DNA from: Kineosporia aurantiaca JCM 3230
Lineage (GTDB): Bacteria > Actinomycetota > Actinomycetes > Actinomycetales > Kineosporiaceae
Reading direction: 5' to 3'
Length of the DNA stretch: 64,000 nt
Assembly: GCA_000719025.1 (NCBI GenBank)
Contig: JODP01000006.1
Span: forward strand, 496,001-560,000
This document shows, one piece after another, positions 31,345 to 39,905 of the stretch. The first letter of the stretch is position 1; every line of letters starts with the position of its first letter. Both the position numbers and the translations under genes were made by a program. The notes beneath the pieces were generated by a model. It did not search any database, was not told the origin of the DNA, and was given only the letters and a program-made list of their open reading frames with translations.

Positions 31345-32730
31345 TTATTTGGTTCGCACCCTCAGTCCGATGAGCGCGGCGAGGAGTAGCAGGGCCGCGG
31401 CAGTCGCCAGGCCGATCTGCATGCCGGTGACGAAGCCACCCGAACCGGCGATCAGGGCTCCGAAGATGGCGATCGCGACGGCGCCGCCGATCTGGCGGAA
31501 GGTGTTGAAGACGGCGCTGGCCGCCCCGGCTTGTTCCGGGGCGACGCCGTCGAGCACGACTCCGGTGACCGCGGGCATGGCCAGGGCACCGCCGGCTCCG
31601 ACGAAGATCAGGGAGAAGGCCACCAGCAGCGGGGACTCCAACGGCACAAGGGCTGCCAGCGCCACCAGGCCGACCACCATCGACACCATTCCAGAGACGA
31701 CGGGCACCCGGGCCCCGAACCGGTTGGTGACCGGTCCGCTGGACAGGTTCGCGACGATGGCGAGGACGGCGGAGGGGATGTAGACCAGTCCGGCCCGCAG
31801 CGGGGACAGGCCCAGGTGCTGCTGGAGGAAGAGGCTGCTGAGGAAGACGCTGCCGTAATTGCCGACCATGAAACAGAACCCGATGACCGAGGCGATCCGA
31901 AACCCCTGAGCAGTGAACAGGTCCAGCGGCATCATGGGATGAGACACCCGAGCCTGGACCACCAGGAACCCGACGGTCGCGAGAGCGGCGACAGCCAGGG
32001 TGAGGACGGCCGAAGCGGACGCGAATCCCGCATGCCCGCCGTCGATCAGGCCGTAGACGAGCCCGGCCATCGCGATCAGGGCAAGGAGCTGACCGGGCCA
32101 GTCGAACGGGGACGGCCGGGACGGGGAATGCGCCACCCGGACCAGGCAGATGAGCATCGCGGCGCAGACCGGCAGGTTGATGGTGAAGACCCAGCGCCAG
32201 TCCAGGGTGGTGAGGACCCCGCCGAGGGGCTGGCCGATGAGGGCGGCGACGGCGCCGCCGACGGCCCAGACGCCGAGGGCCCGGGCCCGGCGGCGGCTGT
32301 CGGGGAACGCTTCGCGGATCAGGGCCATCGAGGCCGGCAGCATGATCGCGGCCCCGGCGCCCTGAACGCAGCGGGCGGCCACCAGCGCCCCGATGCCGGG
32401 AGCGCCCGCACAGGCGGCCGAGGCCAGGGTGAACACGGTGATGCCCAGCGTCAGTGCTTGTTTCGCGCCGATCCGGTCGGTCAGGTTCCCGGCGAAGAGC
32501 AGGAGCGAGGCGAACAGCAGGGTGTAACCGTCGATCGTCCATTGCTGACCAGCTGTTCCACCACCCAGATCCTGGGAAATGTTCGTCAGGGCCACGTTGA
32601 CGATCGAGATGTCCAGGGTGATCAGGAAGAACCCCAGCGATCCGATCGCCAGGGCGACGCGAGCGCGGGGCCGGTCCGTGGCCGGGACCGCCGTGTCGGT
32701 CGCCGGTGACGGCAAGCTGGAGCTGGACAA
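31345..32730 (-). CDS. MFS exporter (DHA2, EmrB/QacA-like)
   Basis: A 461-residue protein with about 14 hydrophobic segments. The opening SLGFFLITLDISIVNVALTN (motif D1 region) and AARCVQGAGAAIMLPASMAL (motif C-like) are diagnostic of drug/H+ antiporters of the QacA/EmrB type. It is co-directional with MmyB copy 3, 23 bases downstream of it, so the two form an operon. It converges on the DHA1 gene before it. Confidence 0.85.
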   Translation of the reverse strand: MSSSSLPSPATDTAVPATDRPRARVALAIGSLGFFLITLDISIVNVALTNISQDLGGGTAGQQWTIDGYTLLFASLLLFAGNLTDRIGAKQALTLGITVFTLASAACAGAPGIGALVAARCVQGAGAAIMLPASMALIREAFPDSRRRARALGVWAVGGAVAALIGQPLGGVLTTLDWRWVFTINLPVCAAMLICLVRVAHSPSRPSPFDWPGQLLALIAMAGLVYGLIDGGHAGFASASAVLTLAVAALATVGFLVVQARVSHPMMPLDLFTAQGFRIASVIGFCFMVGNYGSVFLSSLFLQQHLGLSPLRAGLVYIPSAVLAIVANLSSGPVTNRFGARVPVVSGMVSMVVGLVALAALVPLESPLLVAFSLIFVGAGGALAMPAVTGVVLDGVAPEQAGAASAVFNTFRQIGGAVAIAIFGALIAGSGGFVTGMQIGLATAAALLLLAALIGLRVRTK

Positions 32731-32753
32731 GAACGTCCTCTCATATGAAGGAA

Positions 32754-33626
32754 TCAGGGCTGGGAGTCGGCTGCTTCCCGGGTGGCCGCCCAGCTGGCCA
32801 GCATGCGCAGGGCGTCGTCGTCGGGTGAGCCGTCCTCGGCGGTGAAGGTGGTCAGGATCAGGTGCGGTTCGGTGGGTAGCTGCATGCCGTCGAAGGCCAG
32901 ACGCAGTTCACCGACGACCGGGTGGCGAAAGTGCTTGAGCCCAGTCTGGTGCAGATCGACCTGGTGCTGGGCCCAGCGGACCCGGAAGTCCTCGCTGCGG
33001 GTGGACAGCTCCCCGATCAGATCGGACAGGTCCCGGTCGTACGGGTCCTGCCCGGCGGCGGTGCGCAGCATGCCAACAGTCTCATCAGCCGCCCTCACCC
33101 AGTTCGGCCAGAACTCGTGCGCTTGCGGGTCCAGGAAGTTGAACCGGGCGAAGTTGGGCACCTGACCGGCCGGGGTGCCGTCGAACATCGGCGCATACAG
33201 GGCCGCGCCGAGAGTGTTGACGGCCAGCGCGTCCAGGCGCCCGTTACGCACGAACGCAGGCACGTCGCCCATCCGGTGCACGAGCCGCTCAACGCTGGCA
33301 GGCACCTTCCGGGCCGGGGTCCGCCGAGAGGCCCGGGCCGGCCCGGCAGCCCGGGCGAGGTCACGCAGATGGGCCTGCTCGGACGCATCCAGGTGCAGGG
33401 CACGGGCCAGAGCGTCCAGGACGCTGTCCGAGACGCCGGAGATATCCCCGCGTTCCAGGCGGGAGTAGTACTCCACGCTGACACCGGCCAACTGGGCGAC
33501 CTCGCCCCGACGCAGACCCGGCACCCGGCGCGAGCTGCGCCCGTAAACGGGCAGCCCGGCCTGCTCAGGGGTGATCCGCGCCCGCCGGGTGGTCAGGAAG
33601 GCCTTGACCTCGTCACGCTGGCTCAT
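32754..33626 (-). CDS. MmyB-type XRE regulator (copy 3)
   Basis: A 290-residue protein, ATG at 33626. The HTH (VKAFLTTRRARITPEQAGLP, RRVPGLRRGEVAQLAGVSVE) and ligand domain (PAFVRNGRLDALAVNTLGAA, ARFNFLDPQAHEFW) match the other two copies. Unlike them it is the first gene of an operon with its transporter rather than divergent from it. Confidence 0.85.
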   Translation of the reverse strand: MSQRDEVKAFLTTRRARITPEQAGLPVYGRSSRRVPGLRRGEVAQLAGVSVEYYSRLERGDISGVSDSVLDALARALHLDASEQAHLRDLARAAGPARASRRTPARKVPASVERLVHRMGDVPAFVRNGRLDALAVNTLGAALYAPMFDGTPAGQVPNFARFNFLDPQAHEFWPNWVRAADETVGMLRTAAGQDPYDRDLSDLIGELSTRSEDFRVRWAQHQVDLHQTGLKHFRHPVVGELRLAFDGMQLPTEPHLILTTFTAEDGSPDDDALRMLASWAATREAADSQP

Positions 33627-34390
33627 GAAACCCACCGTAGATCGGGCTCGTCGCCGGGTGGGATTCCCTGGCAGTACACCCATGAGCCATCAGTGGGCGA
33701 TCAGGGCGATCAGTGGGCGGTGCGGGGCCGGGCATGAGGTCCGGATGGGGCCGGGCTGGCTGGTTCTGGCGGCGCGGATAGCGATGAGCAGCCGTGTTTG
33801 TCGTGATCGATGTCGTCCAGGTGCACGGCGGCAACGGACCTGGACGATTCGCAGGACCGAGTTCCCGCTTCGAATGGCTCCGTTCCGGCTAGCCATGCGT
33901 CGCGCTATCGTAATGCGGTAACTGCTGCCCGCGTGACCCCGGAAACCTGTGCCTGTGACGAACCCGGCTGCGCAGGACGGACCGCCTGGCGCGGTAGGCG
34001 CGCGGCCCTCTTCTCCAGGCAATCGGGCTCGGGCCTCCAGGTGTCCGGGTCCATCCCAAAGAGCCGCCGCCTATCCGCTGTCTTTACCGGGTATCGGTGG
34101 TCGTGATCCTGATGGGTCCTCTCGCCCCCTAACCCTCCCTGGAGCCCCGGCGCTGGGGGCGTCATGGTCCGTCCGACCGTGTCGCGCTAGACCTGCCAGG
34201 TGGGTGGCGATGCGCTGACGTAAACCCGTGCGCACACCCCGGTGCACGGGCAGCATGGCACCCGGATGGCGACACCGTCAGCGCGGCGGCGGGGCGCTGA
34301 CCTGGCGATTTGCGACCGCTTGGGCCGTCACGACCGGACCGGCGACCGCAACCGGGTGGTTCGCATAATGACTAATTAGGCCCACAAACA
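33627..34390. other. 764 bases without a recognisable gene
   Basis: Short overlapping frames occur on both strands but none encodes a recognisable protein. A 7-bp hairpin (CCCGTGC/GCACGGG) lies near 34,227-34,250. The stretch precedes the decayed integrase, so it may be old mobile-element DNA. Confidence 0.45.
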
Positions 34391-34422
34391 GGCTGGCCAG
34401 AGCAATTGCACTCTGGCCAGCC
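34391..34422. terminator. perfect 12-bp terminator hairpin
   Basis: GGCTGGCCAGAG and CTCTGGCCAGCC form a perfect 12-bp stem with an 8-base loop, overlapping the end of the integrase pseudogene on the minus strand. Confidence 0.75.
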
Positions 34423-34992
34423 CGGACTCACGGCGTCTTTTGGTGCTGTTCCCAGCATCGGCCGGCCGGAACATGTCCTCCAGAACCTCGGCCGTCTGGC
34501 GGTCGGTGATCCGGCGCCCCAGGTAGCGATCCTGGGTCATGCTGACCTTGGAGTGCCCCAGCTGTTCACTGATCTTACGGACCGAGACGTGCGCGTCATC
34601 CAGTTAACTAGCCACGGTCTTGCGCAGCGTATGGCTCACCAGCCCATCCATCTTGAGTTCGTCCCGTTCGGTCCGCCAGACCCGGCCGACGTTGGAGCGG
34701 TGGCGCCAGCCGCCCAGGGAATCCGGGAACACCGGCTCAACCCCGATGCGATCTGCTCCCGACGGCGCTTGAGGACCTCCAAGGCCCGGCCGGGCAACGG
34801 CACGATGCGTTCGCCCTTTCGACCCGACTTGGTGGACGAGACACGGAGCAGGCCGACCCCGGTTTGCCGAACAATCCGGAAGGCGATGTTCACCAAGGCG
34901 CCCCGCTGCGCGGGCCGCCGCACCGGGCCAGCCCGGCGTGGCGTGCGGGACCTTCGGCCCCGACCACGCCGGGCACCCGGTGCGCGGGTCAA
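34406..34992 (-). pseudogene. decayed tyrosine integrase (C-terminal part)
   Basis: On the minus strand one frame reads GLLRVSSTKSGRKGERIVPL, PGRALEVLKRRREQIA; after a one-base shift near 34,742 another reads VEPVFPDSLGGWRHRSNVGR, DGLVSHTLRKTVAS, a TAA stop (near 34,605), then DDAHVSVRKISEQLGHSKVS and MTQDRYLGRR. These are the catalytic-domain motifs of a tyrosine recombinase (HxLR, LGHS, Y). The N-terminal half is missing. It is a remnant of an earlier integrated element, unrelated in sequence to the integrase at 23114. Confidence 0.85.
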
Positions 34993-35348
34993 TCGGGTCT
35001 AAGCGAAAGTCTGCGACGCGCTACAGCCAGAAATTGTTCAACTAGTTCCAGGGGCAGCAAGCCGTCGGCGAAGCTCCTCACGGTCCACTCACCGGTTGCG
35101 TCATCGCAGAACACCTCCATCACAAGTCCTCCCGCTGGAACAGGCGCTACGTCGTAAAGCTCCAAGCCCATCCCATCACGGGTAGAGCCATCGCTGGCCA
35201 TCAACAAGGTGTATGTCCGACCGTGGAAGTGCCACGCATTCGATGCAGTCACCACGGCATCAGGGTGGCAGACAGGTCCTTCAAAGCTTCTCAAGCTGGG
35301 TGCGCAGATCCAGCCTCGGTACCCACCGTGAATCCACCTGGCGCGCAA
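34989..35348 (-). CDS. hypothetical protein
   Basis: Up to 119 residues; the true start is uncertain and could be internal (the region from VVTASNAWHFHGRTYTLLMA on looks most protein-like). It has beta-strands with a final acidic helix (LLPLELVEQFLAVARRRLSL). Its size and fold pattern resemble small immunity-type proteins, but nothing supports that beyond appearance. The stop overlaps the first bases of the integrase remnant region. Confidence 0.5.
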   Translation of the reverse strand: MRARWIHGGYRGWICAPSLRSFEGPVCHPDAVVTASNAWHFHGRTYTLLMASDGSTRDGMGLELYDVAPVPAGGLVMEVFCDDATGEWTVRSFADGLLPLELVEQFLAVARRRLSLRPD

Positions 35349-35369
35349 TGCCGAGCACTATGGAATCGG

Positions 35370-35699
35370 TCAGAAGTCTTTCCAGGCCGGGTCGCTCACC
35401 ATGATCGACGTAGAGATGGCGATGTAGGTAGTTACGAGAACGACGAGCAATAACCCCCAAGCCGCGCCGCGCAAGTACCAGTCACGCGGGCCGCGCCACT
35501 GCAGCAAAGCCACGGCAGTGACGGCAGCAGCGCAGACTGCGCCGCCTAGGACGAACGCGGAGTGCGGACCGAACAGCCCCACCGCGAACACGCCAAAGTA
35601 CAAGAAGGGTGTGGCGGCGATCGCGCTCAATACGACAACGGTTCGAGCGCCCGGGGTGAGAGCGCTACGTGGATCATCAACATTGCGCCTGTTGAGCAT
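35370..35699 (-). CDS. small membrane protein
   Basis: A 109-residue protein with three hydrophobic segments (TVVVLSAIAATPFLYFGVFA, SAFVLGGAVCAAAVTAVALL, AAWGLLLVVLVTTYIAISTS). I recognise no family. It is 21 bases upstream of, and in the same direction as, the gene at 34989-35348. Confidence 0.6.
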   Translation of the reverse strand: MLNRRNVDDPRSALTPGARTVVVLSAIAATPFLYFGVFAVGLFGPHSAFVLGGAVCAAAVTAVALLQWRGPRDWYLRGAAWGLLLVVLVTTYIAISTSIMVSDPAWKDF

Positions 35700-35924
35700 G
35701 CGCGGACTATTGCACGTGTCTGCTAGGTCTGAGGTCCGTTCGGCCCGCGCGTGACCGAGCAGACCATCGACGGCGTAGCTGCGAGACCGGTCGCCTCAGG
35801 CGCGGCAGTCACCTTCCGGTACCACTCCCTGATACCAATCAACCCCGCAGTGCCAGCCCGGTCCGGGTCTGCACTCCGTGCAGCAGCGTGGAGACGAGGT
35901 AGGCGGGGCGGGGTTGATTGCGAG

Positions 35925-36605
35925 CTTCCAGGGCGCGGTACCTCTTCTCGATGACGTCGATCTCGGCCAGGCCCGCCCGGGAACCCCGTTGGCCGAAGCC
36001 CTGTTCGGGAACAACGGCCAGACCTGCTTCCTCTCCGGCCGAATCCTGGCCCCCGCAGCCGGTACGCCGAGGTCGTCGACGCGATCGCAGATCTCGCCCG
36101 GGCGTTCAGGGTGGGGTCGTCCCTGGACCCGAGCACCGACATCGGCCCCCTGGTCAGCCAGGCCCAGCGCCGGCGGGTCGAGGGCTACATCGCTCAGGGC
36201 CTCGCCGAGGGCGACCGGTTGTTGGTGGGTGGTTCACGGCCGAAAGAGCACGAGCACGGCTGGTTCGTTGAGCCCACCGTCTTCGCCGACGTCGACCCCT
36301 CGCACGTCATCGCCCGGGAGGAAATCTTCGGCCCGGTGGTCACCATCACCCCCTACGCCGACGAGGGCGAGGCCGTGGCCCTGGCGAACGACAGCGAGTA
36401 CGGGCTTGCCGGAACCGTTTGGACAACGGACGACGAACACGGACTCCAGGTTGCCCAGCGGCTGAACACCGGCAACGTGGGGATCAACCATTTCCTGCCC
36501 GACCACCACTCGCCGATGGAGGCGCTCGGCGCCAGCGGGGTCGGGGTCAAGCTCGGGCCCGAAGGGCTGGCGTCCTACCAGCACTTCCAGACCATCCAGC
36601 TCTGA
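35925..36605 (+). pseudogene. aldehyde dehydrogenase, 5'-truncated and frameshifted
   Basis: The catalytic Cys region EALFGNNGQTCFLSGRILAP (about 35,980-36,045) is in one frame. A one-base shift in the C-run near 36,050 is needed to continue with RYAEVVDAIADLARAFRVGS and the full C-terminal part (EEIFGPVVTITPYADEGEAV, GNVGINHFLPDHH). The N-terminal half with the NAD-binding fold is absent: upstream sequence is unrelated. The remaining part is about 225 of the usual 480 residues. Confidence 0.85.
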
Positions 36606-36663
36606 GGTTCTGCCGCTGGAAGAGGCTATGGAGGCTGAGAAGCCACGCGCGTAGCCTTTGCCG

Positions 36664-37338
36664 ATGAAGGCCACCAACGGTCCCTATCGCTACGACGGCT
36701 ACGCAGACTGGTACGCCGATTGGGCCCGGTCAACGGCCTCCGCATCCATGGCCGCAACCGAGGAAGCCCTGCGCGAACTCATCCCGCCGGGCAACGGCCT
36801 CGCGGTGGACGTAGGTTGCGGCACCGGCCTTCGCCGTCATCTCGCAGAGCAGCACGGCTATCACGTGGCCGGGCTCGATGTGAGCGCCGACCAGGTAAGG
36901 CTGGCTCGCCGACGGGGCCCGACGCTGCGCGGGGATGGGCGCAAGCTGCCCTTCGCGGACAGTGCCGCGGCGCTGGCCTATTCGGTGCTGACGCACACCG
37001 ATCTCGACGACTTCGGCGCTCTGGTCCGAGAGAGCATCAGGGTGCTGAGGCCGGGTGTTCGTTCGTCTACATCGGCGTGCACCCTTGCTTCAATCACCCC
37101 TTCGCCGAGCCGATGCTCGACGGAATCTTCACCCACGCGGGCTACGAGATTCCCGGGTGGAAGACGCCGACGGACTTTCGGCCAGGGGTTATAACGCGAA
37201 GGGTCGGGGTTCATCATCTGCCGCTGCAGGATTTCCTGCAGGCGTTGCTGAACCCCCGAAGCCCCACTGGAGCGCGTCTGGGAGACGGGTCCGGGTCCGG
37301 TACCCATCCTCCTCGGCGCAAGGCTCACCAAGCGGTGA
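36664..37338 (+). pseudogene. class I SAM methyltransferase with two compensating indels
   Basis: From the ATG at 36664 the frame shows a methyltransferase core: YADWYADWAR, AVDVGCGTGLRRHLAEQ (motif I) and VLTHTDLDDFGALVRESIRV. At about 37,055 it must slip by one base to continue as SFVYIGVHPCFNHPFAEPML; inserting one G restores the expected PGGSFVY. At about 37,253, dropping one C from a C5 run returns to the first frame (EAPLERVWETGPGPVPILLG) and the stop at 37338. Either the gene is dead or the sequence has two indel errors. Confidence 0.75.
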
Positions 37339-37451
37339 CCCGACGGGGACGGTAGGGCTTGACGGAAATCTCCGACGGGTCCCGGCGGAGGAACAACGGA
37401 CGGGTGAGAGGATCGTCCGGTCTCGACCGACGATCTCCGAAGGAGCCCACC

Positions 37452-38531
37452 ATGAGCGCGAGTCGGTTCGGCGTGGTGGGCACCGGCTGGCGCGCCCAGT
37501 TCTTCCTCCGCCTGGCCGCCCTCCTGCCCGACCGCCTCGAGGTGGCCGGCATCGTCGTCCACAGTCCCGAATCGGCCCGGCGGACCGCCGCGACCTGGAA
37601 GCTGCCGATCTTCGAGGACATCGACGCGCTGCTGGCCGCCGGGCCGGTCGACTTCGTGATCAGCTCGGTCACCTGGGAGGCCAACCCGGGGGTGGTCACC
37701 GAGCTGGTCAAGCGGGGGGTGCGGGTGCTGAGCGAGACGCCGCCGGCGCCGGACGTCGAGGGGCTGCGGGAGCTGTGGGCCGAGGTCGGCAGCAGCGGGC
37801 TGGTCCAGGTGGCGGAGCAGTACCTGATGCTGCCCGGTCACGCCGCGCGCAAGGCGGTGGTCGCCGGGGGCGCGATCGGGCGGCCGACGTCCGTGCAGGT
37901 GTCGTCCACTCACGGGTACCACGCGGTGTCCATGATCCGGGGTCTGCTCGGCAACCCCTACCAGGCCACCGTCTCGGCCCAGACGTTCTCCGCCCCGCTC
38001 GTGGACCCGATCAGCCGGGACGGCTGGACGGACGACAACACCGAGAAGCAAGCGGTGACGACGCTGGCCACCCTTGATTTCGGGGACGGCCGGATGGGTG
38101 TGTACGACTTCACCGACAACCAATGGCACAACCCCCTGCGCTCGCGGCGGATCGTGGTCCGCGGAACGCAGGGCGAACTGGTGGACGACGAGGTGGTGCG
38201 CCTGGCGGGGGAGCACACGATCCTGCGCACCCGGGTTGAGCGGCGCCAGGTGGGGTACGACCTCGACCTGGACGGCTACGACACCGACCACATCAGTTTC
38301 GACGGACAGGTGGTCTGGCGGAACGAGTTCTTCGGCAAGCGCCTGGCGGACGAGGAGATCGCCATCGCCACGCTGCTGGTCCGGACGGCCGCCTGGGCCC
38401 GCGGGGAGGGGCCGGAGCCGTATCCGCTGGCCGAGGCCTGCGAGGACCAGATGATCTCGCTGGCCATCGACGCGTCGCTGGCCCAGGGTGGCCCGGTGCT
38501 GACCACGACCGAAGCCTGGGCCCGGGACTGA
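37452..38531 (+). CDS. Gfo/Idh/MocA-family oxidoreductase
   Basis: A 359-residue protein; ATG behind AGGAGCCCACC. The N-terminal Rossmann fold (SRFGVVGTGWRAQFFLRLAA) is followed by the family's conserved proline region (VISSVTWEANPGVVTELVKR then GVRVLSETPPAP). The position of the usual EKP lysine is occupied by the ETPPAP segment, so catalysis may differ. The C-terminal domain has the family's beta-sheet and active-site strands. It lies directly upstream of the sugar operon; members oxidise or reduce sugars or inositols with NAD(P). Confidence 0.8.
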   Translation: MSASRFGVVGTGWRAQFFLRLAALLPDRLEVAGIVVHSPESARRTAATWKLPIFEDIDALLAAGPVDFVISSVTWEANPGVVTELVKRGVRVLSETPPAPDVEGLRELWAEVGSSGLVQVAEQYLMLPGHAARKAVVAGGAIGRPTSVQVSSTHGYHAVSMIRGLLGNPYQATVSAQTFSAPLVDPISRDGWTDDNTEKQAVTTLATLDFGDGRMGVYDFTDNQWHNPLRSRRIVVRGTQGELVDDEVVRLAGEHTILRTRVERRQVGYDLDLDGYDTDHISFDGQVVWRNEFFGKRLADEEIAIATLLVRTAAWARGEGPEPYPLAEACEDQMISLAIDASLAQGGPVLTTTEAWARD

Positions 38532-38623
38532 CCTCGAACTGTTTCTGGCGCCCGCGCCGTCGTTAAAGTCCCGTTTCCGGGCCGTCCACCTCTTGACCCT
38601 GCCCCGGGCGGCTCCTTACCTTT

Positions 38624-38652
38624 CATTCGTCAGTAAACGTTACTAACGAATG
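38624..38652. promoter_or_regulatory. 29-bp palindromic operator before ROK gene
   Basis: CATTCGT, AGTAA, a 3-base centre, TTACT, ACGAATG: a near-perfect dyad ending four bases before the GTG of the ROK regulator. It is likely the autoregulatory operator of the sugar operon. Confidence 0.7.
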
Positions 38653-38656
38653 CGAC

Positions 38657-39880
38657 GTGAGCATGGCCGCTCCGATCCCTCCCGCGCAGCACCGTTCGGC
38701 GGGTCCGCTGACGCCCGGCCAACCGGGGCAGCCGCGCCTGCTCCGGCTCCACAACGACCGCAGTGCCCTTGACCTCCTGCTGGAACTCGGCCCGCTCTCC
38801 CGGGTCCAGATCTGTGAGCTGACCGGGCTGTCCAAACCGACCGCGTCCCGGTTGCTGGCCCGGCTGGAGGAGACCGGGCTGGTCCGGGCCGTCGGTACCT
38901 CCAGCGGTGGCCCGGGGCGAAATGCGGTGCTGTACGCGGTCAATGGTGAAGCAGCCTATGTGGCGGCGATCGATGTGCGGCCGCGTCGGTTTACCGTGAG
39001 GATCGCGGATCTGGCCGGCACGGTGTGGGCCGAAGAGGTGGTCGCGGTCGGATCCGGTCATGATCGCACCCCGGACAACAGTGTGCGCAGGTCGCTCCAA
39101 AAAGCCTCAGAAGCCTGTGGCATCGATGTCGAGCAGATCGATTCGGTCGCCCTTTCGGTACCCGGTGCGTATGACGCGGTCGCGGACCAGGTTGCCCTCG
39201 TGGAGGAGCTGCCGGGTTGGGACGCCCCCGACGCCCTGGCGTCCATCAGGGCCGCGGTGGGGCCGACCACGGTTCTGATTGAGAACGACGTGAATCTGGC
39301 CGCGGTGGCCGAACGCCGCAAAGGGATGGCCAAAGACGTCGAAAGTTTCGCGGTTCTCTGGGTTTCCGCCGGTCTGGGGCTGGCCATCGACTTGGGGGGA
39401 CGCCTGCATCGGGGCGCCACCGGGGGTGCCGGTGAGGTCGGGTACATGCAGGTAACTGGGGACGCTCGAAGGCTCACGGATCTGGTTGGCGGTTCCTCGG
39501 TCCGAATCCTGGCCCGCGAGCACGGAATCAGCGCCCGCACGGCGGCTGCGGCCGTGGCGAAGGCCGTGAACGAACCGGGACATGAGCAGTTCCTCGACGA
39601 GCTGGCCCAGAGGCTCGCCGCCGGGCTCGCCGTGATCATCTCGGTGCTCGACCCGCACCTGGTCGTGCTGTCCGGCGACATCAGCACGGCGGGCGGCCCG
39701 GTGCTGGCCGAACGGGTGCAGCAGGCCCTGGGCCAGATCTCAAAGCTTCGCCCCTCGGTGGAAGTGAGCGGCGTTGAAGGCAATTCCGCGCTCGTCGGAG
39801 CGATGGAGCTCTCTCTGCAGCACTCCCGCGACGCCCTGTTCAGGGAATCGACGGGAAGCGATACGGCGAACGTCCAGTAA
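38657..39880 (+). CDS. ROK-family transcriptional repressor
   Basis: A 407-residue protein. Residues 30-95 are a winged HTH (RSALDLLLELGPLSRVQICE, LTGLSKPTASRLLARLEETG). The remainder is the ROK sugar-kinase-like fold, with an IENDVNLAAVAE stretch and a GAGEVGYMQV segment. The ROK zinc motif (CxCGxxGC) is absent, as in some repressors. It starts the sugar operon (25 bases to the next gene) and probably binds the palindrome at 38624-38652 until a sugar or sugar phosphate releases it. Confidence 0.85.
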   Translation: MSMAAPIPPAQHRSAGPLTPGQPGQPRLLRLHNDRSALDLLLELGPLSRVQICELTGLSKPTASRLLARLEETGLVRAVGTSSGGPGRNAVLYAVNGEAAYVAAIDVRPRRFTVRIADLAGTVWAEEVVAVGSGHDRTPDNSVRRSLQKASEACGIDVEQIDSVALSVPGAYDAVADQVALVEELPGWDAPDALASIRAAVGPTTVLIENDVNLAAVAERRKGMAKDVESFAVLWVSAGLGLAIDLGGRLHRGATGGAGEVGYMQVTGDARRLTDLVGGSSVRILAREHGISARTAAAAVAKAVNEPGHEQFLDELAQRLAAGLAVIISVLDPHLVVLSGDISTAGGPVLAERVQQALGQISKLRPSVEVSGVEGNSALVGAMELSLQHSRDALFRESTGSDTANVQ

Positions 39881-39905
39881 GGGTCCCACCCGTTCAGGAG
39901 GAACT

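Noticed and set aside
33810..34165. Overlapping short frames in the gap before the integrase remnant
   Set aside because: Neither strand shows a family, ribosome site or coupling.
35845..35975. Minus-strand peptide (EIDVIEKRYRALEARNQPRP...) before the aldehyde dehydrogenase remnant
   Set aside because: It looks protein-like and may be the tail of another broken gene, but it is too short to assign and the plus-strand dehydrogenase frame overlaps it.
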